Assembly (NCBI GenBank): GCA_046728115.1 | Contig: JBKPDW010000458.1 | Location: 1 to 9,183, forward strand | Reading direction: 5' to 3' | Source: CAVSWN01 sp046728115 | GTDB taxonomy: Bacteria; Acidobacteriota; Vicinamibacteria; Vicinamibacterales; CAVVIG01 | DNA: 9,183 nt | Shown: positions 4,749 to 9,183 of the stretch, in pieces | Layout of the letters: every line of letters starts with the position of its first letter | Numbering within the stretch: the first letter of the stretch is position 1 | Translations under genes and position numbers: made by a program | Notes under the pieces: generated by a model | What the model was told of the DNA's origin: nothing | Database searches by the model: none | Seen by the model: the letters and a program-made list of their open reading frames with translations, nothing else

Positions 4749-5987
4749 CTAGGACCGCCGACTGGTACTCCTGCCGATCGAGACGACGGCGGCCGGTGTA
4801 CTCGTCGCAAAGCTGGCCCACAGATCCATCAGCTCGCGTCGCCGATCGAAGAGATCGGTCCGACGGTAGGCCGCTTCCGTTTTGTCCTTGACGACATGGG
4901 CAAGAGCGCTCTCGCAGACCGCACGCGAGAAGTGCGTGCGTTCTTCACTCCAGTCGCGGAACGAACTCCGGAACCCGTGTGTCGTCAGCGGCGTACTGGT
5001 GATCCGCCGTGCCGCTTTCAGGAAGGTCATATTCGACAGCGGTTGATCCGGCTTAGTGCCTGGAAACATCCACCCGGTTCCACCGGTTACGGAATGGAGC
5101 TGCTCGAGGATCTCGACGGTGCGTGGCGCGAGCGGCACCCGATGTTCGCGGCTGCTTTTCATACGGTCTGCCGGAATCGTCCAGGTCTGCGCATCGCGAT
5201 CGATCTCTGACCAGCGCGCCAGTCGGACTTCATTCGTGCGCGCGGCCGTCAAGATGAGGAACTCTAAGCCGAGTCGTACGGCAGGCTGCATGTCGTCGAT
5301 CGCATGAAGATCCGTCACGAACTGCGGGACCAGGGCATAGGGCAGTGCCGCATGATGCTGTTTGTCGCCTTTGTGTTTCGGCAGCACCTTGGTCACGCCA
5401 TCAGTCGGATTGCCGTCCGTCCGATAGCCCTTGGCCTTGGCCCAGTCGAACACGACTTTCATCCGCTGGTTCAGACGCCTGGCCGTTTCGGGTTTGACGG
5501 TCCAGATCGGGGTGAGCACCGCGAGGACATCCGCGGACGTGATCCCGTCGATCCGGTGTGTGCCGATCGCAGGGAACACGTCGTTCTCGAGCGACTGCAG
5601 CCATTGCGCCGCGTGTTTCGGATTGCGGAATGTCTTCCGATGTTCAGCGTGAACGTCGATCGCGGCCGCTTTGAAGGTCGGGATGATCTGCTTCGCTTTC
5701 GCGCGCATGACTTTCGGATTCCCGCCGTCACGCGCGAGCCGGCGATAGGAGAGAGCTTTTTCACGCGCGGCGGCGAGTGAGACGAGCTGCACACCGCCCA
5801 ATCCGAGATCAGATCGTTTCCCGTGGACGACACCGCGCCAGATCCAGCGTCGGGCCAGGGACGGATCGACCACGAGGTACAAGCCGTTCCCGTCCGCATA
5901 GCGACCAGGCGCCCGGATCGCGCGCACGCGTAACGCGGTGAGACGGTTGGAGGGATGGCGGCCGTGGGGTTTGGTTCTGTTCCTCAT
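4749..5987 (-). CDS. int: P4-type tyrosine integrase
   Basis: The enzyme is a site-specific recombinase that integrates and excises the element. The frame is open from a TTG at 6026, with ATGs at 5999 and 5987. The ATG at 5987 has a GGGA-containing purine-rich stretch just upstream and gives 412 residues, close to the family norm. Residues 15-90 are the N-terminal arm-binding domain (YADGNGLYLVVDPSLARRW, then KRSDLGLGG). A core-binding helical domain follows (about 105-195), then the catalytic domain (215-390). All catalytic residues are visible: R250 (TAARTNEV), K277 (DRMKSSREHRVPL), H337 and R340 (THGFRSSF), H364 (SALAHVV) and the nucleophile Y374 (TEAAYRRTDLF). The gene is read inward from the right edge, as in P4-like islands. 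It appears intact, so the element may still be mobile with suitable partners. Confidence 0.93.
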   Translation of the reverse strand: MRNRTKPHGRHPSNRLTALRVRAIRAPGRYADGNGLYLVVDPSLARRWIWRGVVHGKRSDLGLGGVQLVSLAAAREKALSYRRLARDGGNPKVMRAKAKQIIPTFKAAAIDVHAEHRKTFRNPKHAAQWLQSLENDVFPAIGTHRIDGITSADVLAVLTPIWTVKPETARRLNQRMKVVFDWAKAKGYRTDGNPTDGVTKVLPKHKGDKQHHAALPYALVPQFVTDLHAIDDMQPAVRLGLEFLILTAARTNEVRLARWSEIDRDAQTWTIPADRMKSSREHRVPLAPRTVEILEQLHSVTGGTGWMFPGTKPDQPLSNMTFLKAARRITSTPLTTHGFRSSFRDWSEERTHFSRAVCESALAHVVKDKTEAAYRRTDLFDRRRELMDLWASFATSTPAAVVSIGRSTSRRS

Positions 5988-6030
5988 TCCGTCCCACATT
6001 CTATCTGGGATTTGTTGAGTCCACAAGGGT

Positions 6031-6123
6031 GCTTATGGACTAACACTGAGGACGCGAAACCGGGTGTTTTCCTGAATGATTCCAGCGGATATGCCTACTT
6101 ATGCATGCGCATGGCGGCTTATG
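6031..6123. other. Three CTTATG repeats upstream of int (possible arm-type or attachment region)
   Basis: CTTATG occurs directly at 6032-6037, 6098-6103 and 6118-6123; the first and third extend to GCTTATGG. This stretch is richer in A and T than its flanks. It lies just upstream of the integrase start, where arm-type binding sites and the attachment core are expected. The gap 6027-6284 otherwise holds no convincing gene, tRNA or terminator. The att core cannot be fixed without the left end of the element. Confidence 0.4.
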
Positions 6124-6284
6124 GCATCAAGGGCTGAAAGCAGACTCTCTCTCCGCCATCCGCCGGTGCGCTCGCGCACGAATCCCGCGCGAACTACGTC
6201 GCATAGGCTCGCTGACATAATCAGAGCCGCCTCTGGCCCATTGCGCCTGCGCGGGGGAACCCACTCTTTCTGCCAGACCTCGCA

Positions 6285-6548
6285 CGCGAGGATCTCGCTC
6301 AGCGGATCGCACGCGGCGCGATTCCTCTCGACGTTGCGCTGCCGATCGCGAAGCGGATCGCCGTGGCTCTCGAAGCGGCGCACGAGCAGGGCATCATCCA
6401 TCGTGATCTCGAGCCGCCTAACGTCAAAGTCCGAACCGACGGCGCCGTCAAGATACTGGACTTCGGTCTCGCCAAAGCCATGGACCCGCTGTCGTCATCG
6501 TCCTCGACGGAGGAGTTGGCAAGCTCGCCCACCATCGCACGCGCATAG
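6285..6548 (+). pseudogene. Remnant of a Ser/Thr protein kinase (catalytic core fragment)
   Basis: The frame reads REDLAQRIARGAIPLDVALP, then KRIAVALEAAHEQGIIHRDL, then PPNVKVRTDGAVKILDFGLAK, and stops at 6546-6548. This matches the middle of bacterial eukaryotic-like kinases, from helix D through the catalytic loop and DFG. The N-lobe with the ATP-binding loop and lysine is absent upstream. The activation segment, APE motif and C-lobe are missing downstream. The catalytic-loop lysine (HRDLKPAN in relatives) is replaced by glutamate (codon GAG at 6411-6413), so the piece would be inactive even if made. No start codon with a ribosome binding site precedes it. It is a decayed fragment beside the element's right edge and stops 18 bases before the end of the intact kinase on the other strand. 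Confidence 0.8.
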
Positions 6549-6566
6549 CGCGAAGACTCGATGGCG

Positions 6567-8933
6567 TCACTCGATCCGCAGCCCCATTCGCCTCAACTCA
6601 GCAGTGTGACGAGGATCGGCGTGAAGATTCTCGATGAGCGGGGAGAAGTAATAGAACGGTGACGCCCCGTCATCATACGCCTTGGCCTGCCACTCGAACG
6701 CCTGGTGAAGGTCGTTCGCCCCTGCGTAAATGTACGCCATGCAGTGCGGCGGGACGTACCTTGTCCCCGCAAGGCCCGTAAGTTCTGCGAGGATGTCGCG
6801 CACCTTGTCGTCCCCACCGCTCCGCGCGTAGTAATGTCCAAGCACCCCGAGATAGAACGGTGCGCGGCCGGACATCGCCACGGTGCGCTCGCCAATTTCG
6901 ATCGCCTCGGACAGCCGCCCTTGCTGTGCGCGGCACATGCCGATCACGTGAATCGGGAAGATGAAATTTGGATCGACTTCCAGCGCCTTCTCACATTCGG
7001 TCACGGCATAGTCGTAGCGCCGCGCCAGGAACAGCGTGTGCGCTGTCCCGGCATTGACCAGCGGCGACAGCGGTTCGATCTCCTGGGCGCGTCGCGCCTC
7101 AATGACTGCTGCCGCGCTGTCGCCTTGCAGCACCATGAGCCACGAATAGTAGATCCGGGGTAACGTCTGCGTGGGGTCGAGCTCGAGCGCGCGCCGGAAT
7201 TCGCGCTCGGCTTCCGTCCAGTTCCAGTCGCTCTGAAGCTTGATGAACCCGAGCGACGTGTGAGCCTCGGGCAGATCAGGGTCGATCGCGAGGGCTCGCT
7301 CGGCAGCCGCTGATGCGTCGGCAAATGCGATGCGCGGTCTCTTCACCGCGTACACGCCCATGAACGCGTACACGTCAGCCAGCCCTGCGTACGCCATCGC
7401 ATAACCGGCATCCTCTTCGATGGCTTTCTGGAACTGTTCGAGCGCCGCGTTCAGACCGCCGTGATAACGGCGCGTCCAGTAGAATCGGCCCTTCAGATAG
7501 TACTGATACGCGCGGGGGTTCTGCGTGTGCCGGCGGATGAGCGTTTGATGCGGAAACTCGGCCAGGGTGATCACCAGCCGGTCAACGACACTGCGGGCAA
7601 TCTCGTCCTGCACGAGGAACACATCGGCGGTGCGGCGATCGTAGCCTTCGGACCAGAGGTGGCAGCCATCTTCCGCGCTGACGAGTTGCGCGGAAATTCG
7701 CAGCCGATCTCCTGCTTTCCGAACGGTGCCCTCGAGCACGGCATCCACGTCGAGCAGCCGGCAGATGCTCCGGATGTCGGGCTCCGTCTGCTTGACGCGA
7801 TTTGACGATGTCCGCGAAGCGACCCGCAGTCCTGGAACCTTACCGAGTCCCGTCACGAGCTCCTCTGCAAGCCCGTTGCAGAAATACTCGAGGTCCTGGT
7901 CGGGCCCGAGGTTCTCGAACGGCAGCACGGCGACAGACGGTATGCGTCGGCGCGTGCGAACTGTCACATCGTGCGCAGTTCTCTCGTCGAACGCATTCTG
8001 GATCTCCACGGCGCTGATTAAGTCGTCTTCCATCGCCGCGCTGCTCCGATATCGGCGAGCGGGATCGCGCTGCAGGGCTGTTTCGACAACCTGCAACAGG
8101 CTCGCTGGCAGATCGGGTCGGCGGTCGGCGAGCGGTATCGCTTGCCCCCGCGCATGCACGGCGGCCACATCGTCGAGCGTCACGCCTTCGGCCGGATACC
8201 GTTTTGTCAGGAGGTGATACAGCAGCACGCCGAGGCTGTAGATGTCGCTGGCGATGGTGGCTGGCCGGCCGTCGAAGAGTTCAGGCGCAAGATAGGGCGG
8301 CGTCCCGATCAGCCGTGGTTTCGCCGACGACTGCTCGGTGCGGATCTCGCCGGCGCCGAAATCCATCAGCACGATGCGGCCACCGGCTTCGCGCATCACG
8401 TTGCGCGCCTTGATGTCGCGATGGAGCAGGCCGGCCTTGTGCACGGCTGTTACGGCGCGACAGAGATCGATCGCCATGAGCGCTGCTTCATGGCTCCCAA
8501 GCAGACCGCGCGCGGCCAACACCTCGGTGAGCGTGAGCCCCTCGACCCACTCCATCCACAAACCGACGCTGCCCTCGTACTCGTCGACGCCGTAGACGGT
8601 CACGACGTTGGGATGCCGCACACGGGCAAGCAGGCGCCCTTCCTGGATGACGGCCCGCGATCGACCGGCTGCTCGCAGGACTTTCAAGGCGACCTGTCGT
8701 TCAAGAGCGGGATCCCATGCCAGATAGACCGAACCAAAACTCCCGTCGGCGATCTTCCCGCGGAGCTCGAGCGCTCCCCATCGTCCGAGCGTGAATTCGA
8801 CCGCCGGTCGAGGCACGGACCGTCGATCGGCAGCCGTCGACTCGGCGAGCGTGCCAACCTCGTCGGTACCGAGCGGAGAGTCGTTTTGAGACATGGCAGC
8901 GTCACCGCACAACGGCGGATTTTCAACTGACAT
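6567..8933 (-). CDS. Soluble Ser/Thr protein kinase with TolB-like and TPR domains
   Basis: This 788-residue signalling protein has three parts. The kinase domain (about 48-310) shows a glycine loop with one change (A62-D-G-S-F-G67), VALK lysine K84, αC glutamate E98, HRDIKARN (171-178), DFG (191-193), PYLAPE (213-218) and SDIYSLGVLLY (229-239). All residues for catalysis are present. Residues 331-460 match the TolB-like/adenylate-cyclase-associated domain (SVAVLPFENLGPDQDLEYFC, DAVLEGTVRKAGDRLRISAQ, HLWSEGYDR, VFLVQDEIA). Residues 475-760 hold TPR-like repeats (for example ALEQFQKAIEEDAGYAMAYA, ERALAIDPDLPEAHTSLGF, FRRALELDPTQTLPRIYY, CEKALEVDPNF). No membrane helix separates the kinase and TolB-like parts, so it should be cytosolic. 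A second ATG at 8894 has GGTGA upstream and may be the true start. Such proteins are abundant in Acidobacteriota; targets cannot be predicted. Confidence 0.92.
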   Translation of the reverse strand: MSVENPPLCGDAAMSQNDSPLGTDEVGTLAESTAADRRSVPRPAVEFTLGRWGALELRGKIADGSFGSVYLAWDPALERQVALKVLRAAGRSRAVIQEGRLLARVRHPNVVTVYGVDEYEGSVGLWMEWVEGLTLTEVLAARGLLGSHEAALMAIDLCRAVTAVHKAGLLHRDIKARNVMREAGGRIVLMDFGAGEIRTEQSSAKPRLIGTPPYLAPELFDGRPATIASDIYSLGVLLYHLLTKRYPAEGVTLDDVAAVHARGQAIPLADRRPDLPASLLQVVETALQRDPARRYRSSAAMEDDLISAVEIQNAFDERTAHDVTVRTRRRIPSVAVLPFENLGPDQDLEYFCNGLAEELVTGLGKVPGLRVASRTSSNRVKQTEPDIRSICRLLDVDAVLEGTVRKAGDRLRISAQLVSAEDGCHLWSEGYDRRTADVFLVQDEIARSVVDRLVITLAEFPHQTLIRRHTQNPRAYQYYLKGRFYWTRRYHGGLNAALEQFQKAIEEDAGYAMAYAGLADVYAFMGVYAVKRPRIAFADASAAAERALAIDPDLPEAHTSLGFIKLQSDWNWTEAEREFRRALELDPTQTLPRIYYSWLMVLQGDSAAAVIEARRAQEIEPLSPLVNAGTAHTLFLARRYDYAVTECEKALEVDPNFIFPIHVIGMCRAQQGRLSEAIEIGERTVAMSGRAPFYLGVLGHYYARSGGDDKVRDILAELTGLAGTRYVPPHCMAYIYAGANDLHQAFEWQAKAYDDGASPFYYFSPLIENLHADPRHTAELRRMGLRIE

Positions 8934-9142
8934 ACTAGTTGAAGTCGAAGTGGACGGCTGCGGCCACGAAAGGCATTTCGAGTGTCGTCTACAAGATTGC
9001 GATTGACAGCAGAGCTTGATGGCGCTCTGAATCCGTGAGGCCGCAGGTGTAGGATGCGTCGAAGACGAACGTCGAATCGGAAATCAACGTTTCGAACGTT
9101 TAATCGACGGCAGCGCGAGTGTTTCGCGCACGGAGGTCCCGT
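8934..9142. promoter_or_regulatory. Divergent control region with TTGACA and dyads
   Basis: This 209-bp spacer separates the kinase gene from the gene at 9143. TTGACA at 9003-9008 is a consensus -35 for the plus strand. A weak TCTGAA follows after 17 bases, but it would leave a leader of more than 100 bases. The AACGTT pair around TCG (9086-9100) is a perfect 6-bp dyad, and the self-complementary pair GACG-AA-CGTC lies at 9064-9073. Outer CGTCGA (9070-9075) and TCGACG (9104-9109) also match. These are candidate protein-binding sites or a leader structure. No ORF of note is seen. Confidence 0.4.
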
Positions 9143-9183
9143 ATGAAACGCATTGCCTTGGTTTTGATCGGTGTCATCGCGAT
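9143..9183 (+). CDS. Start of a probable secreted or membrane protein (truncated by window end)
   Basis: The ATG follows GGAGG (9132-9136) by six bases, the best ribosome binding site in the window apart from that of the first gene. The visible residues, MKRIALVLIGVIA, are a basic n-region followed by a hydrophobic stretch, typical of a signal peptide or N-terminal membrane helix. Only 13 codons are present, so the product cannot be identified. It is divergent from the kinase gene, and the shared spacer may hold sites for both. Confidence 0.75.
   Translation, partial: MKRIALVLIGVIA

Larger units (their letters stand above)
1..6130. mobile_element. Right-hand part of an integrated phage-like or satellite-like element (left end outside the window)
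   Basis: This stretch groups small overlapping phage-type genes, three RHH regulators, an HK97-fold capsid gene and a P4-type integrase. The integrase starts at the right edge and is transcribed inward, which is the usual layout of P4-like islands, where the attachment site lies just upstream of int. The right boundary is approximate. It is placed after three CTTATG repeats (last at 6118-6123) and before a host-type kinase remnant that begins near 6285. No duplicated att core or target tRNA is visible, and the left boundary is not in the window. No terminase, portal, protease or tail gene is recognisable here. Confidence 0.65.

Noticed and set aside
5304..5780. Plus-strand open frame opposite the integrase
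   Set aside because: The minus strand holds a complete integrase with all catalytic residues. This frame is its antisense shadow.
6124..6284. tRNA gene or tRNA 3' end as integration target
   Set aside because: The GAATCCCGC-like piece near 6180 has no matching T-stem, anticodon arm or acceptor pairing on either strand.
8142..8930. Plus-strand open frame (262 codons) opposite the kinase domain
   Set aside because: The minus strand carries all kinase motifs here. The plus-strand translation has no recognisable fold and arises from third-position GC bias.
1..9183. CRISPR array or intrinsic terminators
   Set aside because: No regularly spaced repeats were seen. The strong dyads at 1988 and 4465 are not followed by T tracts.

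Overview
The window is GC-rich bacterial DNA with two parts. Positions 1 to about 6130 look like one end of an integrated phage-like element. Positions about 6285-9183 look like host chromosome. The host signals are a kinase remnant and a long kinase/TolB-like/TPR protein, a combination typical of environmental Acidobacteriota (for example Vicinamibacteria). That placement is inferred from protein style only, because there is no rRNA or tRNA in the window.

The element reads left to right. An early-type pair (57-506 and 503-901, overlapping by ATGA) begins with a recognisable phage-encoded conserved protein that has the W-x-GK and RVRVP motifs. A possible 32-codon ORF (902-1000) follows. A regulatory cluster comes next: two convergent ribbon-helix-helix (RHH) proteins (1040-1222 plus, 1236-1436 minus) and a winged-helix protein (1451-1798, plus). 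A control region with strong dyads (1988-2020) precedes a plus-strand block. That block is a 70-residue unknown, a 127-residue HTH-like protein, a stand-alone HK97-fold major capsid protein (2737-3807), a coiled-coil protein (3810-4238), a small helical protein (4235-4471), and a third RHH protein (4505-4708) with a dyad across its putative promoter. A P4-type tyrosine integrase with all catalytic residues (4749-5987, minus) closes the element. Its start faces three CTTATG repeats that may be arm-type sites near the right attachment end. The left end is not visible.

The notable absence is packaging and tail machinery. A capsid gene sits between small regulators and an integrase, with no terminase, portal, protease or tail gene in nearly 6 kb. 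Either those genes lie left of position 1 in an unusual order, or this is a reduced or satellite-like element that keeps only a capsid. Three small RHH proteins with GRP arms, plus dyads in three control regions, suggest a compact regulatory circuit.

In the host part, a truncated kinase with a mutated catalytic loop (6285-6548, plus) lies end to end with an intact 788-residue soluble Ser/Thr kinase (6567-8933, minus). That gene diverges from the first 13 codons of a probably exported protein (9143-end) across a 209-bp control region.
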